DNA of 64,000 bases from Nymphaea colorata (taxonomy: Eukaryota > Streptophyta > Magnoliopsida > Nymphaeales > Nymphaeaceae), in the NCBI RefSeq assembly GCF_008831285.2, contig NC_045140.1:21574370-21638369 (forward strand), written 5' to 3'. This document shows positions 48,031-60,100 of the stretch, one piece after another (position 1 is the first letter of the stretch; the number at the start of each line of letters is the position of its first letter). The notes below the pieces were generated by a model. The model saw nothing but the letters and a program-made list of their open reading frames with translations. It had not been told where the DNA came from and did not search any database. Made by a program: the position numbers and the translations under genes.

Positions 48031-49453
48031 TGTGTTCTTTTCTGCCGATTTCTCCTGCGGGAGCAATTATCTCTGAGGCAATTATCTCGGAGAAGAACCA
48101 GATAGCTCAAACTCAGACCAATGCAGCCGAGTCAATCGTCACCTCCCAACTCGGAATTGATCAGCAGTAGAAGCAGAAAACTACTCGGAGCTCGTGCAGA
48201 GTCGCCAAAGTTTACATCCGAAGATGAGCACCAACATACCTCTGAAATTATCTATTACCTACATTTCAAATCTTTACAAAGGGACCAAGTTTCTCAAACA
48301 AGCCGACCAATAAAACTGCCGAGAGCCCAAAGCCCAACCAACAAGATACTGAAACTTACGCAGCAAGGAAAAGAAAGAAAAATTAGAGAAAAAATTTTAC
48401 CTGCTCGTTCTCAGCAAGGTTTGCCCTCTTCTTCGAGATTGCCCTCCTCGAGAAGAAGCAGCAGGCAGAAAGCAACCTCTCCCTCTATTCAAGAGAATAG
48501 AAAGTGGAGGAGGAATAAGGGGATTCCATTTTTGTATTCCTCACGCAATCTTTTTTTCTCCATCTTTTTAGCGAAGGTGCTTACTGGAGAAGTCATCCCC
48601 TGTCCGGTCAGACGATCTACGAAGGTGCTGAGTAGAGAAGTCATCTCCTGTCCGGTCAGAAGAGATCATCTGAACGGCATCGGCCGCATTCTGTACTCCA
48701 TTTCTTTATGGAATCCGACTATCGAACCTAAGCCGAATGCTACTGTAAAAAGACTCAGATAGCACGACCTCACAATGCTATAATTTGAGATCTGAACCAG
48801 AGTTTTCTACTGACTTTTCATTTATAACGAGTTTCTTTAGCAGCGACTGCCGACTGGCGCGTTCGTTCCTTCATTGAAGGCGGCAACCTTCTTTCCTTTA
48901 AACGATGTGGCAAAGATCGTTTCGGAATACAAATTGACAGAGCCGTCGTTTCGGTGACTCGGCCTAAAGCGGTCGTCGGCCAAAAATATTAAAAATAACT
49001 AATTAAAAATTCTATAAAAATTAGAATATTAAAAATAGTTAGAAGTCAGCGATTGACGTTCTTGAATCGGACATTCACTTCCAGTATTCCCATTCCTCAT
49101 CTTCCCCATTTTTTCTGGTTCAGCCTAGTTTTACTGGCTACCATCAAATAAAGGCTTTGCTTTTTACCATTAAACTTCAACTCTAACTACAATATCGATT
49201 AAGAGAGAATTTAAAGATGATGCTTTCTATGAAAAGAAGAGACTACTTTAAAGTATTTAGCACCTCAATTAGCTAGAGGTGTCGGACTCAAAAGTTAGAC
49301 ATTAAAATGAGAATCATGTTTCTTATCGACTCAGAATGTCGAACGCATGCATAATGTAACATAATGTACACAAATATCATTATACTTGCAAAGATAAAAA
49401 GGGACAATACTGTACAACCAAACCATGCGACCTACAGCAGATCATTTCTCCTC
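48031..49453. other. Gene D 5' flank and spacer to the reticulon gene
   Basis: 48031-48760 matches 61212-61860 upstream of E. A 213-codon plus-strand frame here (48121-48762) is not conserved in the other copy and I do not call it a gene. An imperfect tandem repeat of about 48 bp (about 48575-48662, unit containing CCTGTCCGGTCAGA) lies inside. 49110-49260 also matches 62020-62120. No other gene was seen. Confidence 0.6.
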
Positions 49454-51136
49454 CTACTCAGCCTTCTTCTCCTTCATGGGTTTCCTTTCGAATTTCATTC
49501 TTGATAGAAATTTCTCGTCCACCTTCTTATACACTTGTTCTCCCCATCTTCTTGCAGCTTCTAAGCTCTTCTTGATCTTCCCTTCGTACTTGAGGTAAGT
49601 GACGGGCAAAACGAAACAGAGAACCATACCTGCTCTCTCACCGACAATGAAATTAAGCAGAAGTTAAGAAGAGAACGGATTTGTAAGTCAAAACTATAAA
49701 ATAAGCCATTTTTCCAGTTTCTATATGAGCCCATTGAATCTCAAATTCTCATTAGAGCCAGCCTTGAAATTCCTGAACGCCCACATGATTTAGATTGTTT
49801 ACAATTTCAACAAAGAACCCAAAAAAAAAATCAGGCTTATCAAAGATATCATGATCTTGATCGTGATAGAGATTCGGAAATCAACCAACACCCTACTGAA
49901 TCAATCCAGCAGATAACAAAGAAAAAGAACTCACACAAGTAGGCAAACGTGATCAGGTCGAACCAGCTACCAACTATAGAGACGACCCACAACGCCGCTA
50001 TGATCTCCCCAAACACCATCACGTCTCTCTTTTCCACCAGCGCAGTGAGAACCCAATTCAAACCATCCTCAATCGTCCTGCAAACTCTCCGCGCCGCGTC
50101 GGCGGCGGATTTCTCGGAGATTTCCGACTTCGGCACCCTAATGGTCTCCCTTCAAAGAACAAGAAGATAATGAGGCTTAGCTGTTCGATTAACCAAGGTC
50201 CAAACAGACAGAGAATCAAACAGGTACTAATCACCAGAAGGTTACTTTCGAAAAAGGGGTGCAACAATGTTCCAAGCAAAACCAACAGCAACCGCGGCCA
50301 TGGCGGTCCATGCGATCAGCGTGAGAGCACGGAAGCCGCAAAGCTCCAACAAAACCCAAATCGTGGTCGCTACAAACAGCACCAACAGGCTCGCCTTCTT
50401 CCTTCTCCATAGGAATACGTCTCTGAACGTCTCTGTTACATCCATATCCTTTAACACAACAGCCACAATTCGATTCTTATATAACATATACGAGATTGAA
50501 ATTAAAGCAAGAACTTCGCGTGCTCGGCTGAGTGATCAGGTAGCTCAAAACCCTCAAGTTCAAGGAAAAGCTTAAAAATTTAATATCAAAAGAATGTGAA
50601 CCGCGGATGTCCTTCGGGCTCCAGACGAAAACTCGAAATTTCCGATCGGTCCAAAAATGGAGTTTTGAAAGTTTCGTAGCGAGGGAACTATACAATTTTC
50701 CTTAATAACAAAAGATTTGGCTATGCAAAACATTGATCGCCCTCCAAAGTTAAGGTTAAAATACAAGAGCCACATTTTTGCTTTTTTCTTTAAAGAATCT
50801 TTTCCCTACAATTCCGTCAGCATTTAGACTTTGGAGAGCAACTCATCCAAACTCCAATCTAAAAATTTATTACTAGCCCGTGTCCATGGTGAAAAATAAT
50901 TTTTCCCGTCACCATATAAAGAGAATTTTTGGAGGGACCTCACCATTTTTTACATTGAACTGTTTTTCTGGTTTCGGCATTTCGGAGGATTGCTTCGGCT
51001 TTTCAAGGATGGCGTCCGCTTCTTCAAGGACAGGAGGCGCATCTGTTTCTGGTGTCTCGGCCGCTGGCTCTGCCTGCTCGCCGGCGCCGGGGCTCAGCTG
51101 ACCGTCATCTTCTCCTCCTCCCACACTCCCCTCCAT
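49454..51136 (-). CDS. Reticulon-like (RTNLB) ER membrane protein, 258 aa
   Basis: Four exons: 50954-51136, 50246-50448, 49935-50149, 49454-49629. Introns are GT-AG and the total is 258 codons plus stop. The first exon is acidic and Ala/Pro/Glu-rich (about 61 residues). The reticulon homology domain follows: DVFLWRRKKASLLVLFVATT leading into a first long hydrophobic hairpin (about 78-125), a linker with RVCRTIEDGLNWVLTALVEK, then a second hairpin (about 175-215) and LPVTYLKYEGKI. The basic tail ends KKAE, an ER-retrieval-like KKxx. Reticulons shape ER tubules. The exon 1 donor is not certain: AAT|GTAAAA fits the frame, but a stronger-looking GGTGAG 10 bp downstream does not. Translation could also begin at the ATG at 50445. 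The gene is on the same strand as the NLRs, about 1.4 kb upstream of D, and fragments of it recur to the right. Confidence 0.82.
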
Positions 51137-51242
51137 GGTCGCTCCACTCTCCCCCGACCCAGCAGACCCCGTCCTTCACTTCCCCATTAAAACTGCCTGC
51201 CATCCATCACGATTGCTTGCTGACGTGTTAACACCCCTCGAA

Positions 51243-51267
51243 ACGTGGCGTCACCCGGCAACGTGGC
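51243..51267. promoter_or_regulatory. Paired ACGTGGC (ABRE/G-box-like) words upstream of the reticulon gene
   Basis: ACGTGGC occurs at 51243-51249 and 51261-51267, about 107-131 bp upstream of the ATG. A further ACGTGGA lies near 51365. bZIP factors of abscisic-acid signalling bind this core. Function here is inference from motif and position only. Confidence 0.4.
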
Positions 51268-51965
51268 ACCAAAAACATGTCATACGTGTTGCCCTACTTC
51301 GCTTGGGAAAACTACTGCAGTCCATGCCATTCCCGGATCCAATCGAGATCCAAAACCAAATGATACGTGGACCAGATCTGTATCTGTGTACCAAGGCTTC
51401 CAAGTATGGTTCGAGTAAGGCCAGATCTGTAAGGTTACCCAAAATTTGAATTCGGTTCGGAGCCACGTATATTTTCAAATCCGAACTTGAGTTCGCATCT
51501 GAACTAGATATGAAACTCGAATTCTAAATTCTTGCAAAATTCGGATCCAATGCTAGTTGGGCTTGTGCTTATTTTCCATGAATTGAGAAGAAGGATGAGA
51601 AATTGAAAAATAATGTAGTTTTAAGCTTCAGTTAGGATGAACTATTTGCTTCAGATATATCGAGTGAATGATTCTCCCCAATTTTTAATTTTCTTGATTT
51701 GCATCACGGATGTGATATAACTAATGTATTAAGAAGAATTTTAATCCGATGTGGATCCATACATACATTGTAACACATAAATGGGATTTAACCATTCCTT
51801 CGTCCCTAGAAACACAATTCAGGAGCTTATTCTTGTTTTGGAGAGGAGAAAAGGGACGTTAGAAGTAAAGCTTGACTTAGCTATGATGCTGCAAAGGAAG
51901 ACGTTCAACAAAGAAATTTAAGAAATATGAAATTGTTAATTATAGTTGTACATTTATTAACAACA
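51268..51965. other. Intergenic, no gene seen
   Basis: Contains a diverged stretch of repeat words (TTCGGATCCAA, GAACTTGAG) like those in the MITE-like family. No gene or RNA was recognised before the tRNA-like sequence. Confidence 0.5.
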
Positions 51966-52039
51966 GGCCTATTATCTCAGTTGGTTAGAGCGTCGTGCTA
52001 ATAATGCGAAGGTCGCAGGTTCCATACCTGCATGGGCCT
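51966..52039 (+). tRNA. tRNA-Ile (AAU) gene, possibly degraded
   Basis: 74 nt that fold as a cloverleaf. The acceptor stem GGCCTAT/ATGGGCC has one G-T pair. There is a D-arm with GTTGGTTA, and the anticodon loop CTAATAA gives AAU. The T-arm reads CAGGTTCCATACCTG. The sequence closely matches plant tRNA-Ile(AAU), but the T-loop reads TTCCATA where TTCGA-type bases are expected, which also damages the B box of the internal promoter. The D-stem is weakened too. It may therefore be a recent tRNA pseudogene. No intron. Confidence 0.75.
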
Positions 52040-52072
52040 TGTTTCTTTCTGATTTAGTCTTTTTCGTTTTTA

Positions 52073-52119
52073 TCTCGTCGTGCTAATAAAGGTTGCAGGC
52101 TCGGGATCTGCATGGGCCA
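52073..52119 (+). pseudogene. Partial tandem copy of the tRNA-Ile 3' half
   Basis: TCGTGCTAATAA, a GGTTGCAGG word and CTGCATGGGCC repeat the anticodon-to-acceptor half of the tRNA just upstream. The following TTTAGTCTTTT...TTTTTATC spacer is repeated as well. It is therefore a direct duplication of about 86 bp, with small deletions in the second copy. Confidence 0.8.
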
Positions 52120-52914
52120 CGTTTCTTTTAGATTTAGTCTTTTCATTTTTATCCCTCGTTGGAAAAACATATATGTGTATGATCTTATAGTTGTGTTATT
52201 AAGTATACAATCTTTCTCCACATTATCCTCAATCTTAATTCTTTTTTTAAAAAAAAATTAGTGTATTTTCATTTCTTATTCCAAGCTCATCTTACAGGTG
52301 TCCATCTTAGCTGAATGTCATACATTCAATGTTCTTATATGTTGAAAATCGGTCAGGTTCGGTTCAAAATTCAGATTAATATAAATGTGAAAAAAGGATT
52401 CTAATTGCAAAATCGAATTTTGGATCTCAACATATTTAAATTTGAATTTGAATCTGACTACGTGAACATCTGAAAAAATAGATGCAATAACGAAGCTGCC
52501 CGCAGAGGGCTTAAGAAAACTGTCGATATGAATTTTCTTTTTTTATTTTTATTTTTAAATTAAAAAAAATCAGAAATCATTGTCAAGTTGGCCACACACT
52601 CATGGAGTATCGATCAGGGTTTACGTTGACTTGGCCACAAAGCCAAATTAATTTCGGTCCGATAAAGTGTTTTCTAGAAAAAAATTTGTTTAGCATTTTT
52701 TAAAATATGAAACAAACTGGAATGAGTTGAATGCATCGACTCATATATCTTGTGCATTTAATTCGGATTACATGCGATGCTGGCTGAGCGACGTTGACAA
52801 AATAATTTTGTAGAGATCCATCGAGATCCAAATAACCCATTTGGTCGGCTGCGCTCTGGTAACCAAATTTGGAAATTGGATTGCATTTTGAAGACCGACC
52901 CGATTTGTTAAGTC
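52120..52914. other. Intergenic, no gene seen
   Basis: AT-rich, with repeat words related to the MITE-like family at about 52340-52480. No gene or RNA was recognised. Confidence 0.5.
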
Positions 52915-53105
52915 AAATCTAAAAAATAAGCCATTTTTCCAGTTTCCATATGAACCCATTGAATCTCAAAAATTTTGCTTAAAGCAAAACTTGAAGTTAC
53001 TGAATTCCCACATTATTTAGATTGTTTATAATTTCAACAAAAAAACCCCAAAAAAATCCAGAAATAACATGATCGTGATCATAAGAGATTCGAAAATCAA
53101 CCCAA
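52915..53105 (-). pseudogene. Reticulon intron 3 fragment
   Basis: Matches about 49695-49905, inside intron 3 of the reticulon gene, including the words AAATAAGCCATTTTTCCAG, CCCATTGAATCTC and ATGATCGTGATCAT. No exon sequence is present. It is followed by a (TA)n run. Confidence 0.65.
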
Positions 53106-53114
53106 ATGCTGGAA

Positions 53115-53120
<6 letters not shown>

Positions 53121-53166
<46 letters not shown>
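53121..53166. repeat. (TA)n microsatellite
   Basis: Pure TA run of about 23 units. It explains a spurious frame of alternating Tyr-Ile here. Confidence 0.97.
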
Positions 53167-53169
<3 letters not shown>

Positions 53170-54016
53170 AAATTTTTTTCTCATGGAGATAAAGAACCAG
53201 GCAAGCATTGGCCTCTGAAAACCTGGTTTTGTAAAAATATTTTTTTTGTTTCACTAGGTTTAAAAAACATAACATCGTTTTAGGTGGGCTAAATGGGGCA
53301 GTTTTTATAGGAGACCCTTCAAAACTAGGTTTTCGAGGTAAAATCTGGTTTTATTTTCAAAACCAAGTGTTTAGAGTGTTCAGGTAAGATCAAAATTGGG
53401 TATCTTCTTTTTAAAACTCATTAAAAAATTAGGTTTTCATAAAAAATAGCATTTACAAAATCGAATCAAAGGATGGTATCATCTAAGCACCCCCACAATC
53501 TTTTATCAAAACAACATTTTCAGAAATTTAATTTTTCTGAAAACTCGTTTTTCATGCCACCTAGACATATCAATTTTGCCTCCAAAATACATTTTTAGTA
53601 TGCACCCTACAATTTTTCAGTTCCAGAGATTCTTTAATAGCGACAGGTGCGCTCGTTCCATGCTTGGTTATTTATAATTTAATAGTAATTTGTAGACAAA
53701 TTGCTAGATCTCAGACGGTTAGACTTGGAATAAAAACCATATCTTATGAATTTTTACTAAAAAAAGATTTTAAATAAAAAACATCATAATATGTTTATTT
53801 AAAATCATTGTCAAGTTGGCCTCATTCTTGTCGAGTATAACAAATGCATACTCTACCAGTACACAAATATCACTATACTTGCATTGCAAAGATAAAAAGA
53901 ACAATAAAAAATTTTAGTTGTTCAATGTATTTTTTTATTTAAGTTCACTTTGAGGTTTGATTATTTGGTCGGTTTCTAAACACATGTGACCTACAGCCGA
54001 TCATTTCTCCTCCTAC

Positions 54017-54186
54017 TCAAGCCTTCTTCTCCTTCATGGGTTTCCTTTCAAACTTCATGCTTGATAGAAGTTTCTCATCCACCTTATACACTTGTTCTCC
54101 CCCTCTTTTTGCAGCTTCTGAACTGTTATTGATCTTCCCTTCGTACTTGAGGCAAGTCGCAGACAAAATGAAACAGACAACCATAC
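54017..54186 (-). pseudogene. Orphan reticulon exon 4 with intron 3
   Basis: Second copy of the last reticulon exon, with acceptor at 54186-54188 and TGA stop at 54017-54019. It reads an open ...LKYEGKINNSSEAAKRGGEQ... ending KEKKA. Intron 3 follows to about 54510, where the end of exon 3 (ACTCACACAAGTA on the plus strand) is reached, and then the match stops. Exons 1-3 are missing. The homology extends left to about 53840. This is a remnant of a second reticulon gene. Confidence 0.8.
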
Positions 54187-54540
54187 CTGCTCTCTCACCG
54201 ACAATGAAATTAAGCAGAAGTTAAGTTTAAAAGAGCTCGGATTTGTTTGGTCAAACTAAAATAAGCTATTTTTCCAGTTTCTATATGAATTCATTGAATC
54301 TCAAATTCTTATTAAAGCCAAACCTCGAAGTTACTGAACTCCCACATGATTTACCGCATTTACAATTTCAACAAAGAACCCCAAAAAAATGGAGTCTCAT
54401 CAAGATATCATGGTCGTGATCATCATAGAGATTCGGAAATCAACAACACCCTACTCAATGAATCCAGCAGATAACAAAGTGCGGTAATGCAGCAGGTAAC
54501 AAAGAAAAAGAACTCACACAAGTAAACCATTTTTAGCAAT

Positions 54541-54918
54541 TTTCAGCAAAAATTTGTCGGCCTCATCATCTCCCATACATCAGTCATCATAATTGTGACC
54601 ACAAAGTTTCTCAGAGACTCATTCTGGCCTGTCAGTCTCTTCGCGTAAACTCTAACCAACCAGATGTTCCACATTGGCACCTTGATGCATTTTCTAACCA
54701 ACAGGTTACATTCTTCCAGTTCCTGCAGCAGTTCTGACATCTCCCGTCGTCTCACGCATCATCTCATGATGTGCAGTTTTCTCGTCGAAATCCCTGAAGT
54801 AATTAAGAACCTCTTGGGACTTTCGAACTCGGTCTTCAAGAGTTCATGCGTCTTCCTCAATTGCTTTTATTAACCCCTTGATGATAGAAACAGCTGATAT
54901 CGAAATTGGTTCCACCAT
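54541..54918 (-). pseudogene. NLR exon 1 fragment (B/C type)
   Basis: From the ATG at 54918 (MVEPISIS) the RPW8 part of a B/C-type NLR can be followed with several deletions and frame breaks. It reaches MSELLQELEECNLLVRKCIK and VPMWNIWLVRVYAKRL and stops after VWEMMRP. The NB-ARC and LRR are absent. The left end abuts reticulon-derived sequence directly. This is a truncated pseudogene. Confidence 0.82.
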
Positions 54919-56209
54919 TTTTTCTTGTTTCTCTTTTCTTTCTATTGCATTAATTGATATTATTCCTCAAACTTTGCTGTTGTCGATGAATTCGGTCGCC
55001 ACTTCAACTTCTACACGCGCACATCGAAGCCTCTCTCTTGCTCAGTTCAGCCGGCGACGGCGTCCTGCATGGGAGTTTCTGTCTCGTTTCCTGCTGGTCC
55101 CTTCTCTGTCTGCCTCATCCGCGACCGTTGGCCTTTCAGAATTGGTGTTTTTGTTCAATGTTTGTTTTTCTTTTCATTGAAGACCGAATTGGAGGTTGGC
55201 ATTTTTTACAATCTTAATCCCATGTACCTTTAACCATTTTCATTCTTTTCTTTCAAATATGAATATCAATAAAAAAAAAAAAAGTCATATCTAAATCCAA
55301 ATTCAAAATCTGATTTCACAATGTGAATCTAATATCAATCTGATTTTTATATTCATTTATGAATTTGAATCTAAGTTTTGAGCCAAAACTGATCGATTTT
55401 CAAAAGGTAAGAGCATTTGGTATAAGATATTTATTTAAAACTAAATCAAAACGAATTTGAAGCGCAATGGGTTTCTTAAATAATATATAAGAATATAATA
55501 TAATATTTAAATATAATTACTTGTAATAAAAACTTATTTTAAAGAAAATAATAATTTAACAACAATTTGCACTTTCATATATACGAGTACCCATACGAAT
55601 CTAAAATGGTTTTAATTAGTGCCCCTTGGCTGAGAATCTTTTACTCAACCACTGATTTATTATCAAGTTTGGCGTACTGGCCGCCTTACAATTTGGTGGC
55701 TTTTTTGCCTGAATTCCCATGAGACTACAAAACTAGAGGGTGACTTGTCGTTTTATGACTTTTCTTCAAATGTGAAGTAAGTTGAAACGGGAATCTGCCA
55801 TTAATAAGAAATACTTCCAAATTAAGGCCGCAAAGAACAAATGATCATGTACCATTGAACCGCCCATGAAAACATAATTAAGCACAACATACGAGTCAAC
55901 TGAGTATCCGATTAATGCAATATTACAAAAAACAGTATTGGCGCCATGTCAGTTTGCTCGCCGATATGCATCTCTCAGCATAACGACTTTTGGGTTAATC
56001 AAAAGACATTGGACTGATCAATTAGATGGTCAAGTCAATTAAAGGAAACAATGAGTTCAGCATCCAAGCTGCATCTCTCAGCATAATCAGTGAAAATACG
56101 ATCCCTAGGGCGTTGCAGTTTTCTACATATAATATTATTTTATAATGTAATATAAAATATTATTATATTTTGAAACTAAATCTTATATATGTGTGTGTGT
56201 GTGAAAAGG
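54919..56209. other. NLR 5' flank fused to the upstream-module fragment, then repeats
   Basis: 54919-55005 is B/C-type 5' flank. 55005-55200 is a third copy of the DNA found at 19770-19965 and 27890-28090. 55205-55480 is a partial copy of the MITE-like family. 55480-56209 is AT-rich with no gene recognised. Confidence 0.6.
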
Positions 56210-57180
56210 ATCTAATATTTTTAAAGAAGGTCTAAAATTTGGTTATTCACATTAGTCCCCTCAACAAAAAACTTCTGAATCCACTACTGCTTTCAGATAT
56301 TGTAAGAGCGCAATCGGTTTTAGACCATGGCTTCTTAATCACCAGCTGGGGAACGACAGATGAGGCGCATGTGGTCTTCATTTCAATAATGATAGACTCG
56401 CAATGCCCACTTCCAAAAAATAGTCAGCTCAAACTGAAGAGAACTATTCCTATCGGTTCTTCCTTTTTTTTTTTGCTAAAATTTTCACATTAAAACAAAC
56501 CTTGCATTGTTGTGATTTAGATCGTCTAGCAACTTGGAAAAAAAAATCTCAGTCTTAATTTGAAAAAATCACGATATTCCTCGTGATATAGATTCGGCAC
56601 TCCAGTTGCCTTCTCTCTGTCCCCGCTTGAGACACTCCCTCAACTATACAAACAAAATACAAAATTGATCAAGATTAGCCACATGGAGAATTAGGTCGAA
56701 AGACCCTTTGATCAGAGTTCTCCTATATGATCAGCAAACAAGATGAGTATATGCACCTACTGCAGCATCTTCTGTGAAATTTCCAACCTTTCAATTTAAT
56801 GTTGTTGATTTCAATGGCTTCAAAAACAAGTATGATTAGTTATGAAACCTCTTTTAGCAAACACAGAATAGATATCCAAAAGTTTCTATTATACCCAAGT
56901 CAAAGCGTAGCAAGTACCTTGATGGGATCTTTTTTAACTCATGGCAAGATGTGTTAGTCGATACAATTGTCCAATCAAGTGGAGAAATGAGAAGGGGGGA
57001 GGGAAGAAAGGGGAAAAGGTAAGGAATGAACACCACTTTACACATGACAAACATGAATTCTCAATCTCAACTCCAAGCAATCCTTTGCATAAGAAAGAAC
57101 ACAAAAGAGAAACTGATTACCACATTTATCATTTCCATTCAACGCTAAATTGTAGTCCCCTTGTCTCGCCACTGAATTCC
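56210..57180. repeat. 3' flank of pseudogene E, copy of gene D's 3' flank
   Basis: Matches 42640-43857 with internal deletions. No gene was seen. Confidence 0.7.
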
Positions 57181-60100
57181 CTATCCAAGAAAACTCAAGC
57201 TCACGAGATCCTTGCATCCGTGCACGATTGGCCTTCCAGACTTGGTCTTAACTCTCTCCCACAGGGTCTTAGCATCTTCATCACAGATGACACAGTTAAG
57301 GCCCTCGAGATTGATTACCGTAAAAGGCAGCTTAGCAAAGCACCCCCTTAAGTCAATTCTTTCCAAGCTATGCAGCATGTTTATGCTGTTAGGAAGATTT
57401 TCTATACGAGAACAACCGAAGAGATCCAGAAATTTCAGTTCCCTTAGTTCAGATAAAGAATCTGGAAGCCTTTCGAGTGATGTGCATGCAGACAACCTTA
57501 AGACCTCTAACTTGCACAGCCTACCGATTTCATCCGGCAACTCACTTAGATCGTGGCAATTAGTAATGCTCAGCTTCAGCAAATTGACCATGTTGCAAAC
57601 TGCAGCAGGCAATCTCTCCAATCCATTGCAGTAGCCTATTTCAAGTTCTATTAAGTCAGGAAACATAGTTTGGTTATCAGATCCTGATCAAATCTCTAGT
57701 ACTTCATCAACCTTGCAGAGGATCATTGATAGCTTCTGCACTCCATTGAAAGGCTCCATCAAGGTACAAGAAATAGGTAGTGATATCTTTTCTAATCTCA
57801 CTGCCCTGAGAGATTTTAGAGAACCAGATGGTAGCAGTCCGTTTAACACCGCAGCTGCTATGTTGTGATTTGCAATAATCAAAACCTTCAGATTTTCCAT
57901 GCAATTCAAAAATGGAGGCAAGCAATAAGAACTACTTGAAAAGTTCAAGATAAGGACTTCGACGAGAGGGAATGGCACATCAGGCCACTCAAAGTTTATA
58001 TTTTCACCTGTAGAAAGGTCAAGTAGAGTTTCTCATATAGGATGTAACATAATGGAAAAATGGGAATTCCACAAATTTGCATTTGATAAGTTGATAATGC
58101 TCACCAGTATTTATGGAGACAATCTGTGCTTGTGATATCACATGCTTCCCTTTCACCAGGTCAAGAAAAGTCTCCCCTTCATTGATGATGAGTCTCGTGT
58201 TTGACTTTTCTTCTTTACTAACATAGACAGCCAATTCACTCAAAAGATCATGTTGAGCGATGAAGAGATCGTTGAATCTCTCATCCAGATCTACAGTCTC
58301 GTCCCTGGTGAGGCATAAAAAGTAAAAATTTAACAAGCAGAAAGAAAGCAGGCAATTCAACTACAGATGCATCACCACATCGTCTTTGACACTTTCACTT
58401 TATATACCTTGTTCTCATGAAAAGCTCAATCAAATGCCGATCAGCAAGCTTCTTCAAAATGTCGTATGCACCACCTTCATCTTGGCCACGAGTATGAACC
58501 CACATGTCCATAAGAGCAGCTGCCCGGATCCTTTTGTTGTCAGGAAAGGAGCTTATGTCCATAAAACACTCCCGTTCTACTGGCTCTTCCAAGGAGTCCA
58601 GGCTGGTTTTGAGTGGCCAAAATATCTCTTTAAGGTTATTAAAAAACTCTCCCTTCCCTTGAAGATTTTTAGCAGTCGTTCTCCATTTGCTTAACGCAGC
58701 TTTCTTCAGTGACGCTCCTATCAGTTTTAGTGCTAGCGGGTGAAACTTGCAGCCGTTCACTATCTGAAAATGTGATGCAATTTCAAATTCAGGAACTTTG
58801 CACGCACAAAGTTGTTCATCAATGAACGAGAAAAGCTGCTTAATCACATGTCTCAATGAAACATGGACAATGGTGGCTTCCATGAATCGGGTTCTCACTT
58901 CTCACTAGCCAGAACCATTAGATTTTTGGGTAGAGCCCAATTTGTTTCAAGTAGACAAATCCACAACAGAGAGATATACTGAGGATGGTTCGTGAAATTT
59001 CTGAACTGTCATTGTCAATTCTTTGCGAAGACCCTATTCAAAATCAACAGGTATTAATTTTCTATGAAACCAATTGTATAGATCACATTTTTGTTGTTAT
59101 TTCTGCACAAAAAAAAAATGAATGTCACACAAAAAAGCCGTCATATTTCAGGAGTCGTGATGAAATTTCTCTATTGGGGTTTGTATCTCATGCACAGTGA
59201 TAGAGAAGATTTGGAGAGACCTGCTCTGCCAGCTTCTTCTGCTCAGAACATGGGGCTCGCAACAGGGCATGATGACGGAACAAGTCCATGGCATCATTCA
59301 TGCTCAGCTGCTGGACGCGATAGCTCCAGTTCACACCATTAAGTTCCACCCGAGACGTGACAAGAGTTTTCAGACCAGGCGTCCCGATCTCAAGCCTCTC
59401 CAGCATGCTATTAGACTAGACACCATCCAAGACCACCAGCATGCCCTTCCCCTGCGTCTTTCTCTTGTTCAGACACTGCTTCAGCTGCTCAAGTGCACCT
59501 CCTGAACTCTCAAATTCTGGCCTTCGAGCGTCTTCGAGCGTCCACCAAGTCGTTCCACAGTTTATTGAATATGGCTGTCCAATTCAGCGTCTCTGCTTCA
59601 TTCTTTTCTGTGGGAGAGTCTGGCGATCCTGGAATAGTTATGTAGCTGATCCTTTCAAATTTGCCTGGGGAGATGCAAGATTATATGAAGACACCAGCAT
59701 TAGCCTCCTGGTGGAGAATTTAAGCGCACGCACACAGACACATTTCTTACCATGGAAACAGAGAAGATTACAACACAAAAACACACACATCTCGCTCACC
59801 CCAAAAATGCTGCAAGCACCCCTGCAATATTACCCCGGAGTGAAATTTTATCACTTTTGTAAACCTTCTTTTTTTTTCTTAAAGATTTTCATTCAAGATC
59901 CAGTTATTGCAAAATTATGCCTCATCTGTCACCGCGAACGCAAACGTCATGTTCTGCCTTTCTGTGTTTTTAGAAATGGACTTTTAATTGCATCTTATCC
60001 CTGAAATCACCTGCTGAGGGACCTGTTTAACGATTAAAATTAGAGTTTATGTACAATGAATAACTGAAGTTCCAACATTTCAGCATCAGATCGAAAGTGG

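Noticed and set aside
48121-48762. 213-codon plus-strand frame starting 91 bp upstream of gene D
   Set aside because: Low-complexity Ser/Arg-rich translation, no family, and the frame is broken in the homologous flank of E (61287-61526). It lies over D's probable promoter and leader.
53026-53275. Frames with long Tyr-Ile repeats
   Set aside because: Translation of the (TA)n run at 53121-53166.
57181-57666. 161-codon open LRR frame of E as a separate small LRR gene
   Set aside because: It is the 3' part of pseudogene E's last exon after the TGA at 57688, with no promoter or start context of its own.
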